Of a stretch of DNA of 64,000 bases, positions 45,264 to 55,134 are shown piece after piece. The DNA lies in NCBI RefSeq assembly GCF_023715895.1, contig NZ_JAMBOO010000004.1, positions 345,955 through 409,954 of the forward strand, written 5' to 3'. The notes below the pieces were generated by a model. That model was not told where the DNA came from and did no database searches. It was given only the letters and a program-made list of their open reading frames with translations. Position numbers and translations under genes: made by a program. Every line of letters starts with the position of its first letter. Position 1 is the first letter of the stretch. This DNA is from Domibacillus indicus (lineage in GTDB: Bacteria > Bacillota > Bacilli > Bacillales > Domibacillaceae).

Positions 45264-45790
45264 TTTTTAGGTTAATCCGTAAAATAAATAAAAAAATACT
45301 AAATAAAATGTATTTATATGAAATTAAAAAAAAATACAAAACTAATAATTTGATTAATGTATATGGAAGAGTGCAGCTAGATAATCATAATATTGTATTT
45401 GGAAAAAATGTATCTTTATATTCTGGAGTACAAATATGGGGAGATGGAATAGTAACCATAGGAGACAATGTAGCAATAGGTAAAGACACAATTATTTTTG
45501 CTCATAAGCCAATGCATATTGGAAATAATACTTCTATCGCAGGGCAATGCTATATCATTGATAGTGATCATGGAATGAAACGTTCGTACTTAATTAGGGA
45601 ACAAGAATTAGAATCTCAGCAAATTTATATTGGTGAAGATGTGTGGATAGGAGCAGGAAGCAAAGTTCTAAAAGGCTCTTATATAAGCGATGGATCAATT
45701 ATAGGTGCTATGAGCTTAGTTAAAGGATTTACAGAACCTTATTCTGTCAATGTAGGAATTCCTATTAAGAAAATAAGTGAAAGAAGTTGA
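45260..45790 (+). CDS. second hexapeptide-repeat acetyltransferase
   Basis: A 176-residue left-handed beta-helix protein with VQLDNHNIVFGKNVSLYSGV, IAGQCYIIDSDHGM (the His of the active site) and IYIGEDVWIGAGSKVLKGSY, the WcaF/maltose-acetyltransferase type. It probably O-acetylates an EPS sugar or precursor. It overlaps the flippase by ATGA and is followed by an 82 bp gap before the next transferase. Confidence 0.88.
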   Translation: MIFRLIRKINKKILNKMYLYEIKKKYKTNNLINVYGRVQLDNHNIVFGKNVSLYSGVQIWGDGIVTIGDNVAIGKDTIIFAHKPMHIGNNTSIAGQCYIIDSDHGMKRSYLIREQELESQQIYIGEDVWIGAGSKVLKGSYISDGSIIGAMSLVKGFTEPYSVNVGIPIKKISERS

Positions 45791-45872
45791 CACTGTACGT
45801 TAGTAAAAAAGCATAAAAAAAATTCCAGAAGGGAGCAAGTATAATATTTTTAAATATTATACGTGATGATAA

Positions 45873-47045
45873 ATGGATGTGAAAAGCATTTACTATATAG
45901 GGTTTTATAATGGAGAAAAATCTGTTAAAAGAAAAAAATATACCAGTAATCTTGCTGGATCTATGAAGATGGATTTTATTATTAAATCTCTTAAAAATAT
46001 AGGATATTCTGTGAAAGTAATTTCAATAACAATTCCTCCTAAAGCCGGTTGGTATCCTGAGGAGAAAATAAAAGTAGATGAAAAGGAAAAATTTTACTAT
46101 TTACCTGTTCTAAATATAAAGATTTTTAAAAGAAGGTTGTTTCCGGGAAAAATTTCTGTAATATTCCTTTTTATGTGGGGGCTAAGAAATTTAAAAAAGG
46201 AAGACACAGTCATTGTATATCATGCTTTACCACTTTATCCTATTATAAGTTTATTAAAAAAGATTATTAAGTTTAAACTGATAATTCAAGTGGAGGAAAT
46301 CTATTCTCTAGCGAATAATAAAAAAATTAATGTTGGAAAATTGAAGAAAGAGGAAAAATCCATTTCTATAGCAGATAAGTATCTTTTTGTAAATGATATA
46401 TTACCTGATAAATATGCATTAGGTAAACCATTTGCAGTTTCTTATGGGAATTATTCTATATTTGATGAGAAGAAAAACGTGCCAAAAAATCTTAAACAAA
46501 TAGGGGTCGTGTATACAGGGATTATTAACGAAGAACGTGGTGCTTTTAAAGTGATTTCTGCTATGTCTCTGTTGCCTGATAATTACTCGTTACATATATT
46601 GGGGTTTGGCAAAGAATCAAATATAAAAAAGATGCATGATTTAATATCGAATGTAAATTCCACAGCTGGTATTGAAAAAGTGAAGTTTTATGGTACTAAA
46701 ACGGGGGATGAATATACAAAATTTTTAAAAAAATTTCATATAGGTATAAGCTTAATGGATAACTCAAATGATATTTCGACATCAGCGTTTCCATCAAAAA
46801 TTTTAGCATATTTAGGACATTCACTATTTGTAGTTTCAAGTAAGAATAAATGTATAACAGAAAGTAAAGTAAAAGATTTATTGTATTTCTGTAATGATGA
46901 TTCAGGTAGTATAGCAAAAGCGATATTAAGTATAGACATTACCCAACCAAATTATGCTGCAAAGAGGTTAAGATTGCTAGAGAATAATTTTCAAAGGGAT
47001 TTGGAAAGGTTAATTTTAAAAGAAGACATATTAGATAATGTATAA
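45873..47045 (+). CDS. glycosyltransferase (GT4-like), EPS locus
   Basis: A 390-residue protein with GT-B features: VSITIPPKAGWYPEEK in the N-terminal half, and VVYTGIINEERGAFKVISAM, LHILGFGKESNIKK and GISLMDNSNDISTSAFPSKI in the donor half. The E-x7-E motif is less clear than in the other transferases, so the family call is weaker and the donor is unknown. AT-rich like its neighbours. A short non-coding gap follows before the epimerase gene. Confidence 0.78.
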   Translation: MDVKSIYYIGFYNGEKSVKRKKYTSNLAGSMKMDFIIKSLKNIGYSVKVISITIPPKAGWYPEEKIKVDEKEKFYYLPVLNIKIFKRRLFPGKISVIFLFMWGLRNLKKEDTVIVYHALPLYPIISLLKKIIKFKLIIQVEEIYSLANNKKINVGKLKKEEKSISIADKYLFVNDILPDKYALGKPFAVSYGNYSIFDEKKNVPKNLKQIGVVYTGIINEERGAFKVISAMSLLPDNYSLHILGFGKESNIKKMHDLISNVNSTAGIEKVKFYGTKTGDEYTKFLKKFHIGISLMDNSNDISTSAFPSKILAYLGHSLFVVSSKNKCITESKVKDLLYFCNDDSGSIAKAILSIDITQPNYAAKRLRLLENNFQRDLERLILKEDILDNV

Positions 47046-47123
47046 CACATTAATTAATCTGTTTATTGTATTTTTAGTTTTAAAATTCAAATTAGATTTT
47101 TCCATAAAGGAGCTATAAATTAC

Positions 47124-48275
47124 ATGTTAAATAAGGCAAAGAACAATTCTATTGAAAGTATTTTGATAACGGGCGGGGCTGGATTTATTGGATCAAACAT
47201 TGCACTTAAATTAGTTGATAAAGGATATAAAGTACGAATTCTAGATAATCTCTCGCCACAAATACATGGCAAGAATGCTTCTCTTCCAAAAGAATTATTA
47301 GGAAAAGTGGAGTTTATTAAGGGAGATGTACGAAATACTGAAGATTGGATGAAAGCACTTGGTGGACAGGATGCTATAATTCATTTAGCAGCAGAGACTG
47401 GAACAGGTCAATCTATGTATGAAATTCATCATTACTGTGAAGTTAATATTGGAAGTACCGCCAAACTTATGGATATATTGACAAATAAAGATCATTCTAT
47501 AAAAAGAGTAATTGTCGCAGCGTCTAGAGCTATTTATGGTGAAGGGATGTACATATGCAAAAATCATGGTGTCGTCTATCCTATATCAAGAACTAATGAA
47601 AATATGTCAAAAGGAGAATATGAGGTAGAATGCCCAATTTGCTGTCAAGATGTTGAAATATGCCCTACTAAAGAAGATACTTTAATTCATCCAACTTCGA
47701 TTTATGGAATCACTAAACAAGTCCAAGAACAGCTAGTGATGGTTACTTGTCAAGCTTTAGGAATTCCCGCAATATCTTACCGTTATCAAAACGTTTACGG
47801 GCCGGGACAGTCATTATCAAACCCCTACACAGGTATTCTTTCAATATTCTCAACAAGAATTAGAAATGGAAAAGAAATCAATATTTTTGAGGATGGAAAA
47901 GAATCCAGAGACTTTGTATACATTGATGATGTAGCCAATGCTACAATTGCGGGAATTGAAAGTGAGGAAGTTGCTTATGAATCATTCAATGTTGGAAGTG
48001 GCGTTATGACTTCTGTAAATGAAGTTGTAGAAGCTTTACAAGAGTCTTATGGGAAAAAAGTTAAAGTTGAAGTGACTGGTAACTACAGAATTGGAGACAT
48101 TAGACATAATTTTGCCGATATTAGTAAAGCCAAGGAGTTATTGGGATACAAGCCAACTGTCGATTTCAGGACGGGCATTAAGAAGTTTGTAGAATGGACT
48201 TTAACACAAAATGAAATCGAAGATAATTATGAAGTTTCTTTAAGTGAAATGAAAGATAGAGGCATATTTAAATAA
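47124..48275 (+). CDS. probable dTDP-L-rhamnose 4-epimerase (extended SDR with Cys-rich insert)
   Basis: The 383-residue protein has the NAD fold TGGAGFIGSNIALKLVDKG, HLAAETGTGQSM, and the catalytic Ser..Tyr-x3-Lys (ASRAIYGEG; SIYGITKQ). Between them sits an insert with YICKNHGVVYPISR and VECPICCQDVEICPT: cysteine pairs that could bind a metal. This insert is a mark of the WbiB-like dTDP-L-rhamnose 4-epimerases, which make dTDP-6-deoxy-L-talose. The rmlACDB genes downstream supply the substrate. ATG behind AAAGGAG. Confidence 0.75.
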   Translation: MLNKAKNNSIESILITGGAGFIGSNIALKLVDKGYKVRILDNLSPQIHGKNASLPKELLGKVEFIKGDVRNTEDWMKALGGQDAIIHLAAETGTGQSMYEIHHYCEVNIGSTAKLMDILTNKDHSIKRVIVAASRAIYGEGMYICKNHGVVYPISRTNENMSKGEYEVECPICCQDVEICPTKEDTLIHPTSIYGITKQVQEQLVMVTCQALGIPAISYRYQNVYGPGQSLSNPYTGILSIFSTRIRNGKEINIFEDGKESRDFVYIDDVANATIAGIESEEVAYESFNVGSGVMTSVNEVVEALQESYGKKVKVEVTGNYRIGDIRHNFADISKAKELLGYKPTVDFRTGIKKFVEWTLTQNEIEDNYEVSLSEMKDRGIFK

Positions 48276-48801
48276 AAAATTTCCTTGAAAGTGGGTAAGT
48301 GTAAATTAATATTTTTTAATTATTTACATTTGCAAATTTGTGTATTGATAGGTGTTCTTTACAGAATAAGCGTCAATTTGGTTTGCGTATCATAAAGACA
48401 AGAGTTATTAAAAGTAAGCTCAGTAGAAAGCATTCAACTGAGCTATTTTTAATTGATATTTAAGTTTTTATAAAATTTGTATCACTATTTTAAAATTGAA
48501 ATTAAAACAGGTTTTCAAATAAATCCACTATTCAAAAGATGGATCCGGACTATGTTATTGAGAAGCAGTTTGATATTAGTTGAATACATCACTAATAAAT
48601 AAACTTTACTAAGTAAGTGATTGTAAAATATTTATATATTTTTAAATATAAGTATATTAAGATTGATATTCTTTTTTATAAAAGATAGATCTTTTTAATT
48701 TGAAAGTTTTTACTGAAGTCTTGTGTAAATGACTTAGACGTTAATATATAGATCTTTTGTCTGGGTAGTAACACATATTTTATAAGGAGGAGATTTGTAT
48801 A
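48276..48801. other. non-coding gap inside the EPS locus with a terminator
   Basis: About 525 bp of AT-rich DNA without a gene. A clear terminator lies at 48417-48452: agctcagt / actgagct followed by atttttaa. The rml genes downstream therefore need read-through or their own promoter, of which I find no convincing consensus copy. Confidence 0.6.
48417..48452 (+). terminator. terminator upstream of the rml genes
   Basis: agctcagt (48417-48424) pairs with actgagct (48437-48444); a short T run follows. Confidence 0.75.
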
Positions 48802-49704
48802 ATGAAAGGAATTATTTTAGCTGGAGGAAGTGGTACGAGGCTTTATCCAATTACACGGTCTATCTCTAAACAATTAATTCCTGTTTATGATAAACCGATG
48901 ATTTATTATCCATTGTCAATTTTAATGCTAGCAGGAATTAAAGAAATACTTATTATATCAACACCAAATGATACTCCACTTTTTAAAAAGTTATTAGGAG
49001 ATGGAGCTGAATTAGGAATAGAATTAAATTATGCTGTTCAACCTTCTCCAGATGGGTTAGCTCATGCTTTTATTATAGGTGAAGAATTTATAGGAAATGA
49101 TAGTGTTGCGCTTATCTTAGGCGATAACATTTTTTATGGGCATGGTTTTACAAAGTTATTAGAAAGTGCAGCTTCTAGAGATAATGGTGCAACCGTATTT
49201 GGTTATAATGTTAAAGACCCAGAGCGTTTTGGTGTAGTTGAGTTCGACCAAATGGGCAGAGTTATTTCAATTGAGGAGAAGCCAAAAGAACCGAAATCAA
49301 CATATGCTATAACTGGATTATACTTCTATGATAATCGAGTCGTAGAAATTGCTAAGCAAATAAAACCCTCAATACGTGGTGAACTTGAAATTACAGATGT
49401 GAATAAAGCTTATTTAGAAGAGGGATTTCTTAATGTTGAATTATTAGGTCGTGGATTTGCTTGGCTTGATACAGGGACTCATGAATCTTTACTTGAAGCA
49501 TCCACATATATTGAAACTGTTGAAAAACGCCAGAGCTTAAAAGTTGCTTGCTTAGAAGAGATAGCTTACAGAAAAGGTTATATAAACAAAGAACAGTTGT
49601 TAAAATTAGCCGAGCCGCTGCAAAAGAATGAATATGGGCAATATCTAATCAGACTAGCTAATCAAAATAAACAAATACTAAAAAAAGAGGAGATTCTAGG
49701 GTGA
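48802..49704 (+). CDS. rmlA: glucose-1-phosphate thymidylyltransferase
   Basis: The 300-residue protein has the RmlA signature: [20 protein letters not shown] with [15 protein letters not shown] directly after, [12 protein letters not shown], and [20 protein letters not shown]. It makes dTDP-glucose, the first step to dTDP-L-rhamnose. ATG after AAGGAGGAG. It overlaps rmlC by four bases and heads the order rmlA-C-D-B. GC content recovers slightly compared with the preceding block. Confidence 0.96.
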   Translation: MKGIILAGGSGTRLYPITRSISKQLIPVYDKPMIYYPLSILMLAGIKEILIISTPNDTPLFKKLLGDGAELGIELNYAVQPSPDGLAHAFIIGEEFIGNDSVALILGDNIFYGHGFTKLLESAASRDNGATVFGYNVKDPERFGVVEFDQMGRVISIEEKPKEPKSTYAITGLYFYDNRVVEIAKQIKPSIRGELEITDVNKAYLEEGFLNVELLGRGFAWLDTGTHESLLEASTYIETVEKRQSLKVACLEEIAYRKGYINKEQLLKLAEPLQKNEYGQYLIRLANQNKQILKKEEILG

Positions 49705-50261
49705 AGGTCACAAAAACCAATTTAAATGGTGTACTTATTTTAGAGCCAACTATATTTGGAGATCATCGGGGCTGGTTTATGGAAACGTATAGTGATAAAA
49801 ATTTTTTGAAGTATGGAATGGATTTGAGATTTGTTCAGGACAATCAATCATTTTCAGCGGAAAAAGGAACATTAAGAGGCTTGCATTATCAATTAAATCC
49901 AAAAGCTCAAACGAAACTCGTCCGCTGCACAAAGGGGGCAATTTTTGATGTAGCAGTAGATATTCGCAAAGGCAGTCCTTTATTTGGAAAGTGGTTCGGT
50001 ATTGAACTAAGTGAAGAAAACAAAAAGCAATTATTGATTCCAAAAGGATTTGCGCATGCTTTTATGACTTTGGCAGATAATGTTGAAGTTCAATATAAGG
50101 TGGATGAGATTTATTCGCCTGAAAATGACCGGGGAATTATTTGGAATGATCCTGATATTGGAATTGAATGGCCGATTGATATTGGGCCTGTCCTTTCAGA
50201 AAAGGATGAGAAAGCTCCGTTATTAAGAGATACTGAAAACAATTTCATCTTTGGAGAATAA
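49701..50261 (+). CDS. rmlC: dTDP-4-dehydrorhamnose 3,5-epimerase
   Basis: A 186-residue cupin-type epimerase: [35 protein letters not shown] with the active-site His in the RGLHYQ motif, [32 protein letters not shown], and [21 protein letters not shown] start within the last bases of rmlA. Third step of the dTDP-L-rhamnose pathway. Confidence 0.95.
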   Translation: MKVTKTNLNGVLILEPTIFGDHRGWFMETYSDKNFLKYGMDLRFVQDNQSFSAEKGTLRGLHYQLNPKAQTKLVRCTKGAIFDVAVDIRKGSPLFGKWFGIELSEENKKQLLIPKGFAHAFMTLADNVEVQYKVDEIYSPENDRGIIWNDPDIGIEWPIDIGPVLSEKDEKAPLLRDTENNFIFGE

Positions 50262-50265
50262 ATTT

Positions 50266-51120
50266 ATGAAAATTTTGGTTACAGGCTATTCTGGTCAGCT
50301 TGGGTATGATGTTGTTGAATATGGATTAAAAATAGGATTGAATATAAAAGGGATTAGTTCGCAGGATTTAGACATTACAAATGAAGAAGACGTTTACCGG
50401 TATATAAAGAGTGTGGGTCCAGACGTTATTATTCATTGCGCTGCTTATACAGCAGTCGACAAGGCAGAAGATGATAAAGAAAAATGCCACGATGTGAATG
50501 TTAAGGGGACAGCCTATTTAGCTCAAGCAGCGAAAAATATTCAAGCTAAGTTCATGTATATTAGTACAGATTATGTTTTTAATGGAGAGGGATTAAAGCC
50601 TTTGAAAGAAACAGACACTCCAAATCCGATTGGTTACTATGGCCAAACAAAATATGAAGGGGAAGAAATTGTCCAACAACTGTTAACTGAGTGGTTTATT
50701 GTTCGTATTTCTTGGGTGTTTGGTAAAAATAGAAATAACTTTGTGAAGACGATGTTACGATTGGCAGAAACAAGGAAAGAATTGAACATTGTTGGAGATC
50801 AGGTTGGTTCTCCGACATATACATTTGATCTAGCTCGGTTATTAATTGATATGATTCAAACTGATAGATACGGGGTGTACCATGCTTCCAATGAGGGGTT
50901 TTGCAGTTGGGCGGAATTTGCTAAAGAGATATTTGAAAAAATGGGCAAAGATGTAAAGGTGAATGCCATCTCAACGGAAGAATATCCAACTCGTGCAGTC
51001 CGTCCTAAAAATTCACGTATGTCGAAACAAAAGCTAATCGATAACGGGTTTAACCCTTTACCGGATTGGCAGGATGCTGTAAAAAGGTATGTAAATGAAT
51101 TATCAGAAGGGGTGAAATAA
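50266..51120 (+). CDS. rmlD: dTDP-4-dehydrorhamnose reductase
   Basis: ATG 50266 follows GGAG in the end of rmlC; a TTG at 50251 is a less likely start. The 284-residue SDR has ILVTGYSGQLGYDVVEYG, the HCAAYTAVDKAEDDKE motif typical of RmlD, YISTDYVFNGEG, and YYGQTKYEGE (Tyr-x3-Lys). It makes dTDP-L-rhamnose with NAD(P)H. Its stop abuts the rmlB start. Confidence 0.95.
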   Translation: MKILVTGYSGQLGYDVVEYGLKIGLNIKGISSQDLDITNEEDVYRYIKSVGPDVIIHCAAYTAVDKAEDDKEKCHDVNVKGTAYLAQAAKNIQAKFMYISTDYVFNGEGLKPLKETDTPNPIGYYGQTKYEGEEIVQQLLTEWFIVRISWVFGKNRNNFVKTMLRLAETRKELNIVGDQVGSPTYTFDLARLLIDMIQTDRYGVYHASNEGFCSWAEFAKEIFEKMGKDVKVNAISTEEYPTRAVRPKNSRMSKQKLIDNGFNPLPDWQDAVKRYVNELSEGVK

Positions 51121-52110
51121 ATGACTTATAAAAAAGTGCTTGTAACAGGTGGAGCAGGGTTCATCGGCGGTAACTTTGTGCAATACATGGTCGATAAGTA
51201 TCCAAATTATGATATTTACAATTTAGATTTATTAACATATGCAGGTGATTTGTCAAAGCATAGGGAAATAGAAACAAAACATAATTATTATTTTGCCAAA
51301 GGAGATATTGCAGATCGTGAAGGGATCAATCATCTTTTTGAAAAAAAGAAATTTGATTTCGTTGTCCATTTTGCTGCGGAAAGTCATGTAGACCGCTCGA
51401 TTACTGACCCTAGCATATTTGTTCAAACAAATGTGATGGGAACACAAGTATTGTTAGATGCTGCACGCCAATTCGGCATTGAAAAGTTTGTTCATGTCTC
51501 CACTGATGAAGTATATGGAGAATTGGATTTTGATCCGACAACTTTTTTTACAGAAGATACACCGCTACAACCAAACAGTCCATATAGTGCAAGTAAAGCT
51601 TCTTCTGATTTATTAGTTCGTTCTTATCACGAAACATACAATCTTCCAGTCAATATAACTCGCTGCTCAAACAACTATGGACCGTATCATTTTCCTGAAA
51701 AGCTAATTCCATTAACGATTTCTAGAGTTTTAAATAATCAAAAAGTTCCAGTATATGGTGATGGGAAAAATATTCGTGACTGGCTGCATGTATGGGATCA
51801 TTGTATTGCTATTGATTTAGTTATGCATGAAGGATTAAATGGGGAAGTATACAATGTGGGTGGGCATAACGAGCGGACAAATCTAGAGGTGGTAAAAACT
51901 ATTATTAATACACTTGGAAAATCAGAAGAGTTAATAGAGTTTGTAACAGATCGTTTAGGTCACGATAAACGTTATGCAATTGATCCGACTAAGTTAGAAC
52001 AATTAGGGTGGAAGCCAACCTACAACTTTGACACTGGGATTGCTCAAACCATTGAATGGTATATTGATAACCGAGAATGGTGGGGGGGAATTATTAATAA
52101 GCAACATTAA
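51121..52110 (+). CDS. rmlB: dTDP-glucose 4,6-dehydratase
   Basis: A 329-residue extended SDR: VTGGAGFIGGNFVQYMVDKY, FAAESHVDRSI, STDEVYGEL, YSASKASSDLLVRSY and RCSNNYGPYHFPEKLIPL are the classical RmlB motifs. Second step of the dTDP-rhamnose pathway. ATG directly after the rmlD stop, with AAGGGGTG upstream. Last gene of the rml set; a gap of 577 bp follows. Confidence 0.96.
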   Translation: MTYKKVLVTGGAGFIGGNFVQYMVDKYPNYDIYNLDLLTYAGDLSKHREIETKHNYYFAKGDIADREGINHLFEKKKFDFVVHFAAESHVDRSITDPSIFVQTNVMGTQVLLDAARQFGIEKFVHVSTDEVYGELDFDPTTFFTEDTPLQPNSPYSASKASSDLLVRSYHETYNLPVNITRCSNNYGPYHFPEKLIPLTISRVLNNQKVPVYGDGKNIRDWLHVWDHCIAIDLVMHEGLNGEVYNVGGHNERTNLEVVKTIINTLGKSEELIEFVTDRLGHDKRYAIDPTKLEQLGWKPTYNFDTGIAQTIEWYIDNREWWGGIINKQH

Positions 52111-52687
52111 AAGTATTTTAAACAACAATATAATATTAAACAACTTTTAATATTATTGCTTAGGCTGCATTCTTTTTATTTCTATCATCAAACCTTTAAA
52201 TATTGAGTAGTTTTAAAGTATAAACATTGTAGATCTTTCCTCAGAACTTGAAACTCTGGAATTTAAGAACTTAAGTTAATATAAAATGAAGGGGTATCTC
52301 TTTCAGTATAAAATATTTAAATATATTTTTTGTTCAATTATGAATGATGCCCTTAGACTATTAATAATCTGTTTCTTTAATCATTAAAATGCTTTATGTG
52401 TTTTAAACTTATAATTTAATATATGCATTTTAGAGTAATATGTTTATAAAGGATTTAATCATAACTATTAAATTAAGTATTGAGAGAAATTTAAAGGTAC
52501 CTATAGTTTTTAGTTAGTTCAAAACTATTCAAATATACTTTTAGGTTTATCAGAGAAAATAGGCTTATAAGGATTAATATCTTCAATAGCATAGGCTTCC
52601 CTGCTAATAAGGCTTTTAAAAACGAATAGTATAAAATACTTAATTGTATAAATTAAAATTGAATCATAATTAAGGCAGGTAAATACT
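52111..52687. other. AT-rich gap after the rml genes
   Basis: About 577 bp without a gene. A possible AT-only hairpin (aatattaaa / tttaatatt, near 52131-52154) could act as a weak terminator. Nothing else is recognisable. Confidence 0.45.
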
Positions 52688-54025
52688 TTGAATAATTATA
52701 TGATCGTGCCAACAAATACTGATCTAAATAGAGGAGATCAGGCACTTGTATGGGAATCAATTAAAATCATTAAAGAAATTGATTCTGAAGCAGACTTTCG
52801 CTTGATTAACACAGGTGAAACTGAAGAAGAGAAAACAAAGCAATCCTTTCAATCTAGAAAAATGGGGTATGAATTTGTTTCACCACTAATTAAACATCCG
52901 GGAAGAGGTGAGAAGGAAAAAAACAATCAGTATTATTCAAAGTATCAGTATGTATCTTGGGGTATACAGGCTATAGCTGATGCTGCTCCAAGATTGTTAT
53001 TATTATCGAAAAATAAAATGCTAAATAGATTGGCTTTAAAGATACTTCCAAAAGATTTTTTGGAGACATACGTTATATTTAAAGAATCAAAAGCTGTTAT
53101 TTTCAAAGGAGGTGGGTTTATTCATAGCTATGGATCTATTACCGATCCATACATTATGTTTTTTTTATTATATTATGCAATGTTAGCAAAAAAACATAAT
53201 ATAAGTGTAATTTTTATGCCCAATTCTTTTGGACCGTTCAAAAATAAGTGGGCTACAAAACTAGTTAAAAGAGTTTTAAGTAAAGTAGATGTAATTACAG
53301 TTAGAGAAAAAATTTCACAAACAGTGCTAAGTGACCTCCTAAGTGATAACATTCCATTTTACCCTGATTTGGGTTTTTTCATGGAACCTGACCATTCATT
53401 CGAAGTTGATAATTATTTGGAGAACAAAAATATACTTAAGTATAATAAAAAAGTAGGGATTACTGTAAGGCCATATAGATTTGATGGACATCCAAACCCC
53501 AAAAAAGCTTATCAGAATTATATTGATAGCTTTGTGACATTTATAAATTATTTAACGGAAAAAGGTTATTTTCCAATTCTTATTGCTCAAACGATGGGCC
53601 CCAGTTATAACGAGGATGATAATGAAGCAATTAATTTAATCGCTTCTCAAATTAATGATAAGGGTAGTTTTTCAATTATATCCGACCTAGCTCTCAATGC
53701 AAAAGAGATCAAGAAAATCTATGCTTCAATGGACTATGTAGTTGGTACAAGGTTTCATTCAGTAATATTTTCGTTATCTTCTGAAGTACCTTCCATAGCC
53801 GTTTCCTATGGCGGTAACAAAGGTAAAGGGATTATGAAAGAGTTAGGTTTAGATGACTATGAAATTTCTATTGAAAATTTAAGCTCGGATTTTCTGATTG
53901 AAAAATTTAAGTCAATGGAAATAAATAAAGATAAATATATTACTACACTCAGAATCAAAATGAATGAATACTTGAAGCTTAGAGAGCAACTAAAAAAAGA
54001 AATAAAAAGTTATATCCATAACTAA
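52688..54025 (+). CDS. second polysaccharide pyruvyltransferase family protein
   Basis: A 445-residue protein starting at TTG 52688 (ATG 52700 is possible) with AGGCAGGT upstream. Marks of the pyruvyltransferase family: TNTDLNRGDQALVWESIKII at the start, AVIFKGGGFIHSYG (the glycine cluster), FMPNSFGPFKNKWA, and the C-terminal VVGTRFHSVIFSLSSEVPSI with SYGGNKGKG. It is longer than and clearly distinct from the csaB product, and lies among EPS genes, so it probably adds a pyruvate ketal to the exopolysaccharide rather than to the wall polymer. Confidence 0.88.
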   Translation: MNNYMIVPTNTDLNRGDQALVWESIKIIKEIDSEADFRLINTGETEEEKTKQSFQSRKMGYEFVSPLIKHPGRGEKEKNNQYYSKYQYVSWGIQAIADAAPRLLLLSKNKMLNRLALKILPKDFLETYVIFKESKAVIFKGGGFIHSYGSITDPYIMFFLLYYAMLAKKHNISVIFMPNSFGPFKNKWATKLVKRVLSKVDVITVREKISQTVLSDLLSDNIPFYPDLGFFMEPDHSFEVDNYLENKNILKYNKKVGITVRPYRFDGHPNPKKAYQNYIDSFVTFINYLTEKGYFPILIAQTMGPSYNEDDNEAINLIASQINDKGSFSIISDLALNAKEIKKIYASMDYVVGTRFHSVIFSLSSEVPSIAVSYGGNKGKGIMKELGLDDYEISIENLSSDFLIEKFKSMEINKDKYITTLRIKMNEYLKLREQLKKEIKSYIHN

Positions 54026-54093
54026 ATTTTTAATGATCTAACTTTTAAGAAAATTTTTTATTTCCATATCTAACAAAGAAAAGGAGGGATATT

Positions 54094-55131
54094 GTGAAAG
54101 TTTTAGTCACAGGAGGAGCCGGCTTCATTGGAAGTCACACGGCTCTTTTGTTGTTGGAAGCTGGGTATGAAATTGTGATTGCAGACAATTTTTTAAACAG
54201 CAGTCCGGAAGTTTTAAAAAGAATAGAAATGCTAGCGAGTCGTCCGGTTTCGTTTGTAGAACTAGATTTGCGTGATGAGGAAGCACTAGATCGTCTTTTT
54301 TCTTATCATGAATTCGATTCGGTTATTCATTTTGCAGGATTAAAAGCAGTAGGAGAATCAGTAGAGAAGCCACTGTATTATTACGAAAACAATATTGGCA
54401 GCACGTTAACCCTCTGTAAAGTAATGGAAAAATTTAATGTGGTAAAGCTTGTATTCAGTTCATCGGCGACAGTATATGGTGTACCCGATGAGGTACCGAT
54501 TGTCGAAAACATACCTCTTTATTCAACGAATCCATATGGCCGGACGAAGCTCATGATTGAAGAAATCTTAAAAGATATACACACAGCGAATCCAAATTGG
54601 CGCATTTCCCTTCTTCGTTATTTTAACCCGCTTGGTGCACATGAGAGTGGAGAAATTGGGGAAGATCCCAATGGCATTCCAAACAATTTGATGCCTTATA
54701 TTACACAAGTAGCAATTGGTAAGCGTGACAAGCTACTTATATTTGGTGGTGATTATCCTACAATAGATGGGACAGGAGTGCGTGATTATATCCATGTCAC
54801 TGATTTGGCTCATGGTCATATTAGGGCATTGAAAAAATTAAACGAATCAACGGGTATTGAAGCATACAATTTGGGTACAGGAAGGGGATACAGTGTTTTA
54901 GAAGTCATTAACACTTTCGAATCCGCGACAGGCATAAGTGTTCCATATGAGATTATAGACCGGCGGCCAGGTGACATAGCGGAATGTTATGCTGATACGA
55001 CTAAAACAGAAATTGAGCTTGGATGGAAAGCAAAGAAAACATTAGAAGATATGTGTCGCGATTCGTGGAGATGGCAGAAGAAAAATCCAGAAGGGTTTCG
55101 GAAAAAATTTGTCAATGAGAAGGGAAAGTAA
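54094..55131 (+). CDS. galE: UDP-glucose 4-epimerase
   Basis: The 345-residue protein starts at GTG after AAAGGAGGG. VTGGAGFIGSHTALLLLEAG, HFAGLKAVGESVEKPLYYYE, FSSSATVYG, NPYGRTK (Tyr-x3-Lys) and LRYFNPLGAHESGEIGEDP are the complete GalE set. It supplies UDP-galactose (or UDP-GalNAc) for the EPS. GC content is higher than in the block to the left. Confidence 0.94.
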   Translation: MKVLVTGGAGFIGSHTALLLLEAGYEIVIADNFLNSSPEVLKRIEMLASRPVSFVELDLRDEEALDRLFSYHEFDSVIHFAGLKAVGESVEKPLYYYENNIGSTLTLCKVMEKFNVVKLVFSSSATVYGVPDEVPIVENIPLYSTNPYGRTKLMIEEILKDIHTANPNWRISLLRYFNPLGAHESGEIGEDPNGIPNNLMPYITQVAIGKRDKLLIFGGDYPTIDGTGVRDYIHVTDLAHGHIRALKKLNESTGIEAYNLGTGRGYSVLEVINTFESATGISVPYEIIDRRPGDIAECYADTTKTEIELGWKAKKTLEDMCRDSWRWQKKNPEGFRKKFVNEKGK

Positions 55132-55134
55132 TAA

